From Acidobacteriota bacterium (GTDB lineage Bacteria; Acidobacteriota; Terriglobia; Acidoferrales; UBA7541): a stretch of 15,472 bases of DNA. Under the pieces are notes generated by a model. The model ran no database searches. It had not been told where the DNA came from and was given only the letters and a program-made list of their open reading frames with translations. The stretch is taken from NCBI GenBank assembly GCA_019239815.1, contig JAFAZL010000921.1, positions 1 to 15,472 on the forward strand, written 5' to 3'. The stretch's first letter is position 1, and each line of letters starts with the position of its first letter. This document shows, piece after piece, positions 7,100 to 13,729 of this stretch. Made by a program: the position numbers and the translations under genes.

Positions 7100-9433
7100 T
7101 TAGGCGTTGCGTGTCGAAGGTTGCTTTGCTTCCGCGCTCTGACCATAGCCGTAGCCATAACCGTAGCCGTAGCCGTAACCATATGTGCGGCCCGGAGTTT
7201 TGCGCGGATCCCAGCTATTCAGCACCGTTCCTAGGATGCGCGTCCCGTCTTCCGACAGCCGCTGACTCGCAACTAAGGCGGCCTCGCGCATCGTGTGACC
7301 CGCCCGAACGACAAGCACAACGCCGTCGGAGAGTCCGCCGAGCAGCCTCGCATCCGCAAGGTGCATCATTGGCGGCGCGTCGATAATCACCATGTCGAAC
7401 TCGGTGCGCAGCCGGGCGATGAGCGCTTCCATGCGCGGCGAGTGCAAGAGTTGGGAAATATTGTTGGTTCGCGTTCCGCTGGGGAGCAATGAAACGCCGG
7501 TGATGCGCGTTTCGAGCACGAGTTGATTCAGCGGCACAGTTTCAAGCTGTGAATCGGCAAGCAGCACATCGCTGACGCCACGTGCGTTCGATGAGCCGAA
7601 AATCTTGTGCAGTTTCGGCTGGCGTAAGTCGCCGTCGATCAGCAGAACGCGACGCCCCATTTCGGCGATTGCGATGCTGAGATTGCTGGCAACCGTAGTC
7701 TTACCTTCGGCTGGCCCCGGGCTCGTCACAACGATGACCTGTGGTCCTTCTGAATTCTGTCCCGGCAAGAGAATTGAGGTCAGCATGGCGCGGAATGATT
7801 CCGCAACCGCCGACGGTTTGTGCTTCCAGGTGACCAGTTCGAGGCAATCGTTCGGATCGGCCGGAGCGAGCGCCTTAGCGTTTTTCACTGCTGGCGTATC
7901 GCACACTCCCGCCATCGGAATCACTCCGAGCTCGGGCAGATTCAAGAACGCCTGCAGATCGCCAGGAGCCTGAATGCTGCGATCGAACCGAGTCCGGAAG
8001 ATTACAAATCCGAGCCCGAGGAAGATTCCGCAGAACAACCCAACTGCGGAATTCAGCGGCACGTTCGGCTTGGCCGGCATGAAGGGAGGTTTCGCTTCGT
8101 CAACGACGAGCACATTGCTTGCGCGCATCGCCGATACGAGTTGTGCCTGTTTGACGCGATTGAGCAGCGTGTCGTAAAGCTGACGGCTCGAATCGACCTC
8201 GCGGCGCAGGGTATCGTAGTGGATCGCTTTGTCCGACTGATTCGCGACTGTCTTCTGTTGCTCGATGAACGACTGTTGGAGCAATTTTTCACGGCGTGTT
8301 GCGGCGGCGAAGTCGTTGCCGACGCGGCGCAAAACGTTGGTGCGCTGCCGCTCCATGTCGGCCTGGAGTTGATTAATCTGGGCCTGTACGCGCTGCACCT
8401 TGTAGTGTTCAGGCGTCAATGTCGCGCTGAGTTCGACGAGTTGCCGCTGCAAGTCCGTCAGTTTCAAGCGATATTCCCGCAGCGTCGGATCATCGATTGT
8501 CTCTGGCAAAGATTCTGCCGGCTTGCTCTTCGCTTCTTCGAACTTGGCTTGCTTGTCCACGCGGTCAGCTTGCGCCTTATCCAATTCGTCCTGGAGTTCC
8601 TTCAACCTTCCTTCTGTGACGTTTTCCTTCTCGGTCATCGTCAAGCCGGATGAACGCGCATACGCTTGAAGGTTCGCTTCAGACTTTTCGAGATTCGCCT
8701 TCATTTCATTCAGGTGAGCCTCAAGGCCCTCACCTGTGCGCTGGCTGGCTTTCCAACGCATTTCCTGGCTCTGTTCGACAAACTCGGAAACAAGCGTATT
8801 CGCAAACTGCGCCGCGAATTTCGGGTCTTCGGAATCAAACATGACCTCGACGAGCCGCGTCATCCCTGTCGCGCGAACCGTCAAATTTTGTCGTGCCTTC
8901 GCCATGAAAGCGTCTTTGTTCTGTTCGCCGACGTGGTCGCCAAGCCCTAGCATGTGCTGAATCTTCGCCGAGAATGCACCCCATCCGCTTTCCGGGCGCT
9001 CTTCCTCGGTGTTCATTTTGTTCGTTACGCGTTCCAGCAGCGAGTCACTCTGTAAAATCTTGATCTGCGTTTGGAAGTACGAATCGTTGTTCGAATTCTG
9101 AGCTGTCTGTGTTGGGTCGATCTGCTTCGAATCCATGAAGTCGGAGTTAAAGTCTTGAATCTCCATCGACGTCCGCGCGCGATAGATTGGTGTCTGGACG
9201 AGGCTGAACAGAATCGCAACCGCCAAGCCAGCGAGCGCGAAACAGAGCAGCGTCACCTTATTACGGACAAGAATGTGCCAGTAGCCAAGCAGGCTGTCGT
9301 AGCCTTGCCCGTCTCCGCCATTGTCCATCGGCATCGGCTCTTCCATTCGGTACATCGTTGGACGATTGTCCGAATAGTTGCTCACCTGTATCGCCCGCGT
9401 CCGATTATTCACTCGATCGAAGTGCTTAGACAT
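7100..9433 (-). CDS. Wzc-like polysaccharide co-polymerase / BY-kinase with Tyr-Gly tail
   Basis: Inner-membrane chain-length regulator fused to a cytoplasmic bacterial tyrosine kinase. The order is: Wzz domain with TM1 (about 59-79), a long periplasmic coiled-coil region rich in Gln, Glu and Lys (about 205-430), the Pro-rich GNVR-type segment and TM2 (about 447-480), then the kinase. The kinase has Walker A SPGPAEGKTT (571-580), Walker A' VLLIDGDLR (596-604) and Walker B MVIIDAPP (681-688). The C-terminus is a run of seven Tyr-Gly pairs (751-764), the expected autophosphorylation cluster. The 777 residues fit a one-piece Wzc of proteobacterial type. The ATG at 9433 has an AGGT 7 nt upstream. 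In the family, kinase cycling controls polymer length and export through Wza, whose homologue is encoded 74 nt upstream. Confidence 0.95.
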   Translation of the reverse strand: MSKHFDRVNNRTRAIQVSNYSDNRPTMYRMEEPMPMDNGGDGQGYDSLLGYWHILVRNKVTLLCFALAGLAVAILFSLVQTPIYRARTSMEIQDFNSDFMDSKQIDPTQTAQNSNNDSYFQTQIKILQSDSLLERVTNKMNTEEERPESGWGAFSAKIQHMLGLGDHVGEQNKDAFMAKARQNLTVRATGMTRLVEVMFDSEDPKFAAQFANTLVSEFVEQSQEMRWKASQRTGEGLEAHLNEMKANLEKSEANLQAYARSSGLTMTEKENVTEGRLKELQDELDKAQADRVDKQAKFEEAKSKPAESLPETIDDPTLREYRLKLTDLQRQLVELSATLTPEHYKVQRVQAQINQLQADMERQRTNVLRRVGNDFAAATRREKLLQQSFIEQQKTVANQSDKAIHYDTLRREVDSSRQLYDTLLNRVKQAQLVSAMRASNVLVVDEAKPPFMPAKPNVPLNSAVGLFCGIFLGLGFVIFRTRFDRSIQAPGDLQAFLNLPELGVIPMAGVCDTPAVKNAKALAPADPNDCLELVTWKHKPSAVAESFRAMLTSILLPGQNSEGPQVIVVTSPGPAEGKTTVASNLSIAIAEMGRRVLLIDGDLRQPKLHKIFGSSNARGVSDVLLADSQLETVPLNQLVLETRITGVSLLPSGTRTNNISQLLHSPRMEALIARLRTEFDMVIIDAPPMMHLADARLLGGLSDGVVLVVRAGHTMREAALVASQRLSEDGTRILGTVLNSWDPRKTPGRTYGYGYGYGYGYGYGQSAEAKQPSTRNA
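7142..7183 (-). repeat. Seven tandem hexamers encoding (Tyr-Gly)7
   Basis: Seven back-to-back 6-bp units, each a TAY codon followed by a GGY codon, form the tyrosine cluster at the end of the Wzc-like kinase. The units vary at synonymous third positions (TAT/TAC, GGT/GGC), so they are not an exact microsatellite. This suggests that the amino-acid pattern, not the DNA, is maintained. The array could still gain or lose units by slippage without breaking the frame. Confidence 0.95.
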
Positions 9434-9507
9434 TTATGACCTGCCGTTCCGCCGTGCGGCTAAAAATTGACTTCTCCCGATGCGCGTTCTTCTCGTGTGA
9501 TTGGACC

Positions 9508-10503
9508 TTACGGGCGATAGATCGCCAGACCCGTGCCGGTCGTGATAGCTGCTTCCATCGCACGGAGAGCGACCTTCTTGCCTGTACTGTCGGGGACAAA
9601 CAGAATATCGTTGCCTTTCAAGGGCACGTCTTGAGCTTTGCCTTGCAAAATTGTTTTCAGATCGACTGGGATCTCAACTCGCTGGTCCGATCCCGGATTC
9701 ATTCTCAATATCCTCGCGTGCTTTGTGTCGGGCGCGGTGCCGAGTCCCTCCGCCATCGAAAGGGCTTGGATGACTGACATATTTTGCTTTTCACCAAGTA
9801 TAAACCCACCTGATTTCTTTACGGCACCCGTAACGTAGATCAGTTCCGCCTTGGGGACTGAGATCACGTCATGTGGGAAAATCTGAATATTCTCCTCCGG
9901 GACTTTCGCTTCCATGATGTCCTGGAGGTTCACCTGTGCGACGTAGAACTGGCCCGACGCATCCAGGCTTGCGCCGGGTAGTGGAATACAACCCCACGCG
10001 ACCTGTCGCGTGATTCGAATGCTGTAACCGGCATCAGGGCGCACGCCACCCGCTAGCGAGATCATCTCCAGCAAGCTCTTGTGACCAGATACCTGATGAA
10101 CGCCCGGCTGGTTCACAGCACCCAGCACCGAGGCCGGCTGGCTCCGCAGCTCCCTCACGTCCAGCGCGGCTTGCGGATGCTTCACATAAACCGCAAGCTT
10201 CTTATTCAGCTCCTGCTCGGCTTGCTGCACCGTCATGCCAGCAACGTGAACACGTCCCACCAGCGGCACCTGAATATCCCCTTCGCCGTCGACGCTGACG
10301 ACTTTCGCCGCGCTAGCCGGGTCATCTGGTTCGGGTCCCGTAATCTGCAGCTGATCGTCGGCGCCCAAAAGGTAGGTCGAGCGCACAGCGTCGGCCTTGC
10401 AGGGTGCTTGCTGGACGTCGCCTGCTAAAGATATCGCGGGCATCAAACCACATGCCGCCAAAACCAGTGCCAGGCCGATCGCATTTCCTCGTAGAGTTTT
10501 CAT
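9508..10503 (-). CDS. Wza-like polysaccharide export protein (Poly_export, SLBB domains)
   Basis: Outer-membrane or periplasmic export component that forms the exit channel for EPS with the Wzc-like protein. The 331 residues begin with a signal sequence, followed by the polysaccharide export domain (about 44-115: YLLGADDQLQI, DGEGDIQVPLVGRVHVAG, QAALDV) and two SLBB-type beta-grasp segments (about 122-175 with VLGAVNQPGV, and 222-275 with IYVTGAVKKSGGF). ATG at 10503 is chosen because AGGAGG lies 4 nt before it; an ATG 45 nt further up has no ribosome site. The signal contains LAAC (15-18), a perfect lipobox, but also a plausible signal peptidase I site after ISLA (about 27), so lipoprotein status is open. 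It lies 80 nt behind the antiterminator gene. Confidence 0.94.
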   Translation of the reverse strand: MKTLRGNAIGLALVLAACGLMPAISLAGDVQQAPCKADAVRSTYLLGADDQLQITGPEPDDPASAAKVVSVDGEGDIQVPLVGRVHVAGMTVQQAEQELNKKLAVYVKHPQAALDVRELRSQPASVLGAVNQPGVHQVSGHKSLLEMISLAGGVRPDAGYSIRITRQVAWGCIPLPGASLDASGQFYVAQVNLQDIMEAKVPEENIQIFPHDVISVPKAELIYVTGAVKKSGGFILGEKQNMSVIQALSMAEGLGTAPDTKHARILRMNPGSDQRVEIPVDLKTILQGKAQDVPLKGNDILFVPDSTGKKVALRAMEAAITTGTGLAIYRP

Positions 10504-10583
10504 CGACCCTCCTCTTCGCACATCTCGTTGCTCATCGTTCATTCCCAATTCTGAAGCCCCTTGTTACCGAGATCTTAAAGACT

Positions 10584-11240
10584 TCAAACCGCTCGCAGTT
10601 CACTCTCCGCGCTTACGGGCTGTACCCATTCCGGATCAACCTCAACCGAAATCGACCGCTTCAAGAGCGTCACCGAAACGTAAATGCGATGACGGTTCGC
10701 AATCCTTGTCAGTACTCCTTCAAGTCCTCGCAGCGGACCGTGCTTGAGTCGCACCTTTTGCCCGACTGCCAGGTTAGGCCACGCCGTTACTGTCAGCCCG
10801 GACCGAAGTACCGCCTGGATTCCCGCGATCTCCAATTCGTCTACCGGCTCCGGATTCTTGCCGACTCCTACCAGGTAAAGAAACCCGGGTGTCGTTAAAA
10901 GGGGTAGTCGCTCTGCCAAATTAAGACGGCAAAACAGGTAACCGGGGAAAAGCGGCAGGTCCATGATTTTCACCCGATCAGACCACTGCCTCTTGCTCCG
11001 AATCAGCGGCAGGAATTCCTGAAACCCTTTCCCGCGCAATGCTACCGCTACTGGCTTTTCGTAGTTGGGCCGGACTCGAACTGCGTACCACGGAGCACCT
11101 TGTACCTCCGGAATTTGAACCCTTCCTACCTCCGCAAGTTGTTCTGAATCCGAGGGATTGACACCAACCCCTTCTTGATTGGATTCACCTTCAGGGCCTT
11201 CCGGCAACTCGTTCCCCCGTTTTTTATCTTCCGTTAGCAT
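10584..11240 (-). CDS. NusG-family transcription antiterminator (UpxY/RfaH-like)
   Basis: Operon-specific NusG paralogue, expected to bind elongating RNA polymerase and suppress pausing and Rho termination across the EPS operon it heads. Residues 50-143 form the NGN domain (PWYAVRVRPNYEKPVAVAL, then LPLFPGYLFCRL at 95-106), followed by a KOW domain (about 157-185: AVGQKVRLKHGPLRGLEGVL). The first 48 residues are an acidic, Glu/Gly/Pro-rich extension that looks disordered; housekeeping NusG is shorter there and is normally encoded next to secE and rplK, which are absent here. The ATG at 11240 is the only in-frame ATG before the NGN domain, but its ribosome site is poor, so a non-ATG start further in is possible. 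An ops-like element lies in its own leader. Family is secure; specificity is inferred from context. Confidence 0.93.
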   Translation of the reverse strand: MLTEDKKRGNELPEGPEGESNQEGVGVNPSDSEQLAEVGRVQIPEVQGAPWYAVRVRPNYEKPVAVALRGKGFQEFLPLIRSKRQWSDRVKIMDLPLFPGYLFCRLNLAERLPLLTTPGFLYLVGVGKNPEPVDELEIAGIQAVLRSGLTVTAWPNLAVGQKVRLKHGPLRGLEGVLTRIANRHRIYVSVTLLKRSISVEVDPEWVQPVSAESELRAV

Positions 11241-11265
11241 TCCGGGTTTACGCCTCTAGTTCTCA

Positions 11266-11291
11266 CAAAGAGGGCAAGCTACCGCCCTTTG
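11266..11291 (-). other. Leader hairpin enclosing the ops-like element
   Basis: Four outer pairs (CAAA with TTTG) and four inner pairs (GGGC with GCCC) form an 8-bp stem with a 2-nt bulge on one arm and an 8-nt loop. The ops-like sequence occupies one arm of the inner stem, the loop and the start of the other arm. In E. coli the non-template strand of ops also folds into a small hairpin that RfaH reads. Here the hairpin could serve that purpose or stabilise a pause. There is no U-tract, so it is not a terminator. Confidence 0.45.
11275..11286 (-). promoter_or_regulatory. ops-like (operon polarity suppressor) element
   Basis: On the operon's coding strand the leader reads GGCGGTAGCTTG. The enterobacterial ops element that recruits RfaH is GGCGGTAGCGTG, so 11 of 12 bases match. 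The retained bases include the GGTAGC core and the T-G pause step at the end; only the tenth base differs. It lies 34 nt before the antiterminator ATG and about 80 nt after the candidate promoter, the usual setting for ops. With uniform bases, a match this good is expected about 0.001 times in one strand of this 372-nt leader. Recognition by the protein encoded just downstream is inference. Confidence 0.6.
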
Positions 11292-11366
11292 ACTCACATT
11301 CGCCTCAGAGGCTCTTGCAACTACTGGCTTCCAAAGGAATTGCGAGACTGAGCTTGTTTCGATTCG

Positions 11367-11395
11367 TACAAAACCTTAACGCTGCAAACTGTCAA
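11367..11395 (-). promoter_or_regulatory. Candidate sigma-70-type promoter of the EPS operon
   Basis: A perfect -35 hexamer TTGACA (11390-11395) is followed after 17 nt by a weak -10 TTTGTA (11367-11372). Transcription would start near 11360, leaving a leader of about 120 nt that contains the ops-like hairpin. The weak -10 suggests an activator or low basal activity. It is the best match I found in this intergenic stretch, but other sigma factors cannot be excluded. Confidence 0.35.
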
Positions 11396-11612
11396 ACGCG
11401 ACTGCGGCCGCGCCGGTTTCGCCGCGGACCAAGCTTGCCACCACCTGTCCTTTCGGCCAATGGACCCAACGTTTTTGCGCCGCAGTACCAAAGTACTCTC
11501 CCAGTTTGCCGCCGATCCGATTGCTTGCCACTAGACCCGAAGTACCATTGACTACAAACCCTCTTCACCGCATTCAGTTGCCTAAAATAACCGGTCCCAG
11601 TGTACGTGTAAC

Positions 11613-12056
11613 CTATTCTTCTGAAAGGGTTTCGTCGCGCTCGCCGGTCCTGTCGATGCTGAAATCTTCGATCGCACCATCCTCGACCTCTCCCTGGCCA
11701 CTTCGCGTCTCACGTAGCCGTGTCGTGTGATTCATCGCCGCAAATCCAGCAATTTCTGAGACAGGAGTATTTTGCTCGGAGCGCACAACCCGACCGATCG
11801 CGTGGATCTCGGAAGGTCTGGTCGAGTGACCAGGTCGCGGAAGAAAGACATTCATCTCAACAGAGGCACCGAGTGGCGGCACTAGCTCTGCCGTTATATA
11901 AATACCCCGGCTGCCAAGGTCGCGGCAGTACCCATCGCACCCATGAACCCGGCCCGCGTCGTCTTGCCAAGAGAATACGACCGGCAGCCTAAGGGGGTAC
12001 CGTAGCGCCGTCCTTCGCTCTGCAACTCGGCTCACCGGTGTTGGTCGCACAACCAT
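11613..12056 (-). CDS. PilZ-domain protein (probable c-di-GMP receptor)
   Basis: A single-domain PilZ protein of 147 residues. It shows the two c-di-GMP contact motifs: the R-x3-R element in ERRTALRYP (Arg15, Arg19) and the [DN]-x-S-x-x-G element as DLGSRG (46-51), where the usual Ser is Gly. Then come the beta-barrel strands IYITAELVPPLGASVEMNVFL and IGRVVRSE. The C-terminal 35 residues are charged, acidic and probably disordered. ATG at 12056 is chosen because GGGAGG sits 6 nt upstream; a GTG at 12104 would add 16 unrelated residues. It lies 372 nt upstream of the EPS operon in the same orientation, which suggests that c-di-GMP sets EPS production. That link is inference, and binding could be weakened by the Ser to Gly change. 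Confidence 0.85.
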   Translation of the reverse strand: MVVRPTPVSRVAERRTALRYPLRLPVVFSWQDDAGRVHGCDGYCRDLGSRGIYITAELVPPLGASVEMNVFLPRPGHSTRPSEIHAIGRVVRSEQNTPVSEIAGFAAMNHTTRLRETRSGQGEVEDGAIEDFSIDRTGERDETLSEE

Positions 12057-12385
12057 CGCATGCCTCCCGCGTGGGCAAGGGTAAAGAACGTCTGATAAAA
12101 ACACCCGTGCTGTTGATCTACTGTAATCGGCGTGCCACTGAAGTAAAGAGGTCGGGTGGCGAGACCGGGAGGGGCCAGATGGCCTCTTAGAATGGGGTCG
12201 ATGGCATAGAGGCTAAAGTCTCCATAATATGGTGCTAAAGTCTCTAATGCCGCATCGAAACGATGAGAGACAAGAGAATTGAGAGGAAACGAGGCTGCCA
12301 AGCCCAGTGAAATTCGAGACATACCCCGTAGCTGATGGTCTGCATCACTAGAGAGCCGCACACAACCGCGACGGAAGGCTAACCG
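12057..12385. other. 329-nt stretch without a confident gene; contains an 11-bp direct repeat
   Basis: This gap separates the divergent PilZ and oxidoreductase genes, so it should hold both promoters; I see no strong -35/-10 pair for either. The 11-mer GCTAAAGTCTC occurs twice (12212-12222 and 12234-12244), exactly 22 bp apart, with an AT-rich CATAATATGG between. A minus-strand open frame of 96 codons (12032-12322, ATG at 12322) fills most of it and overlaps the PilZ start. It has no good ribosome site and no recognisable domain, so I do not call it a gene. Confidence 0.4.
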
Positions 12386-13507
12386 TTGACCCACAATTCT
12401 AATTCGCTGCGCTGGGGTCCCACCCCCTGGACGATCGACGTCTCCCCAAGGAAGGTGTCGCTCCCGGCTCACGTCGATATCGCGGTTGTGGGAGGAGGGT
12501 TTAGCGGCTTGTCGGCCGCGGCGAACTTGAAGCGTTTTGACCCCACGAAAAGCGTGGCGATCTTTGAGGCGGACAAACTTGGCGCGCGATCGAGTGGCCA
12601 TACAGGCGGCCTCGCGCTTGCCGAAACTGCCGCCGGCGATCTGCCGGGGCTCGGCGACGTCTTGGGCGGAGTTTCGGCCATCGTTGCTGATCTCGGTATT
12701 TCTTGCGATCTCGAACTGCCAGGCGTCTACGAACTCGATCGAGCCACTGAAAATCCCAGATCGCCGATCTGTTGGACCGACACCGGGAGCCTTCGTGTGG
12801 GAAAGGAGGTTGCGGGTGGAACGCTTGATCCCGGCAAGATGGTTGCCGGTTTGGCGAGGGCGGCGGCCGAGCGAGACGTCCTTATAGTCGAACACGCTCG
12901 AATCGACCGCGTCGAGTTTACGGAGCCTTTGGCGCTTCACATTGGAAGCGAACGCGTTGACGCGGATCGCGTGATTTTCGCGACGAACTCCGAATCGCTT
13001 GAATTGACGCAACTCGCCAAAAGAGCGCAGCCGAAGCTCACCATGGCGCTTGCCACTGGTCCACTCTCTGACGAGAGACTTGTACAGCTCGGCATGGCGA
13101 GCGGCAAACCCTGCTACACCACGGATTTGCCCTATTTGTGGGGGCGCCTCGTTCACAAAAATCGAGTAATTTTTGGCAGCGGCCTGGTTGACGTCGCGGA
13201 TTGGCGAGAACTTACCGCGATTGACGTCAATTCCGGGAGGGCTTTGAAGCTTCTGGACAAGCTGGAAAACCGGGTTCGCCGCCTGCATCCTGCCTTGCTC
13301 GACGCGCAAATCACTCATCGTTGGGGAGGACCTATCCTTATAACTGAGGACTGGAGGCCGGTGTTCGAACAACATCCGAAGAGTGCGAACGCCATAGTGA
13401 TGGGGGGCTACAGCGGCCATGGAGTCGCGCTCTCGGTTTACTTGGGCGCTTGGGCTGCCGAAGCTCTTCTTGGTCGGCGCCCCCTGCCCAAGTGGAAGCA
13501 GTCTTAG
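12386..13507 (+). CDS. FAD-dependent oxidoreductase (DAO family)
   Basis: Flavoprotein of the D-amino-acid oxidase/glycine oxidase family, oxidising an amine or amino acid with FAD. It has 373 residues, the usual length. The Rossmann dinucleotide motif is VDIAVVGGGFSGLSAAANL (30-48) with the ribose-binding Glu61 at the end of beta2. It is followed by an FAD loop GARSSGHTGGLA (66-77) like that of OrdL/PuuB-type oxidases, the second FAD segment VDADRVIFATN, and the C-terminal FAD motif GGYSGHGVALS. The start is TTG at 12386 with GGAAGG 7 nt upstream, and no in-frame ATG lies near. It is convergent with the metallothionein-like gene, 15 nt apart. The substrate cannot be read from the sequence; no transporter or aminotransferase neighbour hints at one. 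Confidence 0.9.
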   Translation: MTHNSNSLRWGPTPWTIDVSPRKVSLPAHVDIAVVGGGFSGLSAAANLKRFDPTKSVAIFEADKLGARSSGHTGGLALAETAAGDLPGLGDVLGGVSAIVADLGISCDLELPGVYELDRATENPRSPICWTDTGSLRVGKEVAGGTLDPGKMVAGLARAAAERDVLIVEHARIDRVEFTEPLALHIGSERVDADRVIFATNSESLELTQLAKRAQPKLTMALATGPLSDERLVQLGMASGKPCYTTDLPYLWGRLVHKNRVIFGSGLVDVADWRELTAIDVNSGRALKLLDKLENRVRRLHPALLDAQITHRWGGPILITEDWRPVFEQHPKSANAIVMGGYSGHGVALSVYLGAWAAEALLGRRPLPKWKQS

Positions 13508-13522
13508 CGACCCGACCGATAG

Positions 13523-13675
13523 CTACGTCACTTTCCCGCCGCAGCCAGGATGCTTGCATCCGCAATCGATGTCTGGTGTCTTTTCCATCGCCTCGCATTG
13601 GGCGCTGCAGTACTTGGTTCCAGACGGAACCTGGCACGTACATGAGAGATGTGCGCATTTTTTTGTCTCAGCCAT
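13523..13675 (-). CDS. Small Cys-rich metallothionein-like protein
   Basis: A 50-residue protein with eight cysteines (7, 12, 14, 23, 27, 38, 40, 45) and two histidines (9, 42). The spacing resembles bacterial metallothioneins of the SmtA/BmtA type: KCAHLSCTC near the N-terminus, KYCSAQCEAM in the middle and CGCKHPGCGG at the end. Such proteins bind Zn, Cd or Cu in the cytoplasm. The ATG at 13675 has an excellent AGGAG 6 nt upstream. It lies 54 nt behind the PfpI-family gene in the same direction, so the two are probably co-transcribed, and it ends 15 nt from the convergent oxidoreductase gene. It is short enough to be missed by automatic callers. Family assignment is by Cys pattern only. Confidence 0.85.
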   Translation of the reverse strand: MAETKKCAHLSCTCQVPSGTKYCSAQCEAMEKTPDIDCGCKHPGCGGKVT

Positions 13676-13729
13676 TTATTTCTCCTTGAGATTGCAGAAA
13701 GCTATTCGGTCCTTTTCAATTGAACAGCG

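Larger units (their letters stand above)
11241..11612 (-). other. 372-nt intergenic leader region of the EPS operon
   Basis: No gene is apparent between the PilZ gene and the antiterminator gene. Besides the candidate promoter and the ops-like hairpin, the stretch holds a short GCCTC-A-GAGGC inverted repeat (11302-11312) within the predicted leader and an AGTAC/GTACT inverted repeat near 11485-11498. No clear terminator for the PilZ gene is visible, so some read-through from PilZ into the operon is possible. Confidence 0.6.

Noticed and set aside
7083..7100. Plus-strand hairpin followed by TTTT, resembling a terminator
   Set aside because: No plus-strand gene lies upstream. The T-run is on the wrong strand for the operon and overlaps the end of the Wzc-like coding sequence.
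7142..7183. Short tandem array read as a possible CRISPR or minisatellite
   Set aside because: The 6-bp units lie in frame in the kinase gene with synonymous variation; there are no spacers or long repeats.
7820..8653. A 277-codon plus-strand open frame inside the Wzc-like gene
   Set aside because: Antisense shadow of the coiled-coil region, with no ribosome site or recognisable fold.
11319..11340. Possible sigma-54 promoter (TTGGAAG ... TTGCA) in the EPS leader
   Set aside because: The distance between the GG and GC elements is 2 nt too long for sigma-54.
11281..11340. Full 39-bp JUMPStart-like sequence upstream of the ops core
   Set aside because: A CCAGTAGTTGCAAG stretch weakly resembles the 5' part of JUMPStart, but its distance to the ops core is about 20 nt too long, so only the ops part is claimed.
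12032..13420. A 462-codon minus-strand open frame opposite the FAD oxidoreductase gene
   Set aside because: Most of it is antisense to a gene with clear FAD motifs; its translation is rich in Arg and Ser and shows no domain.
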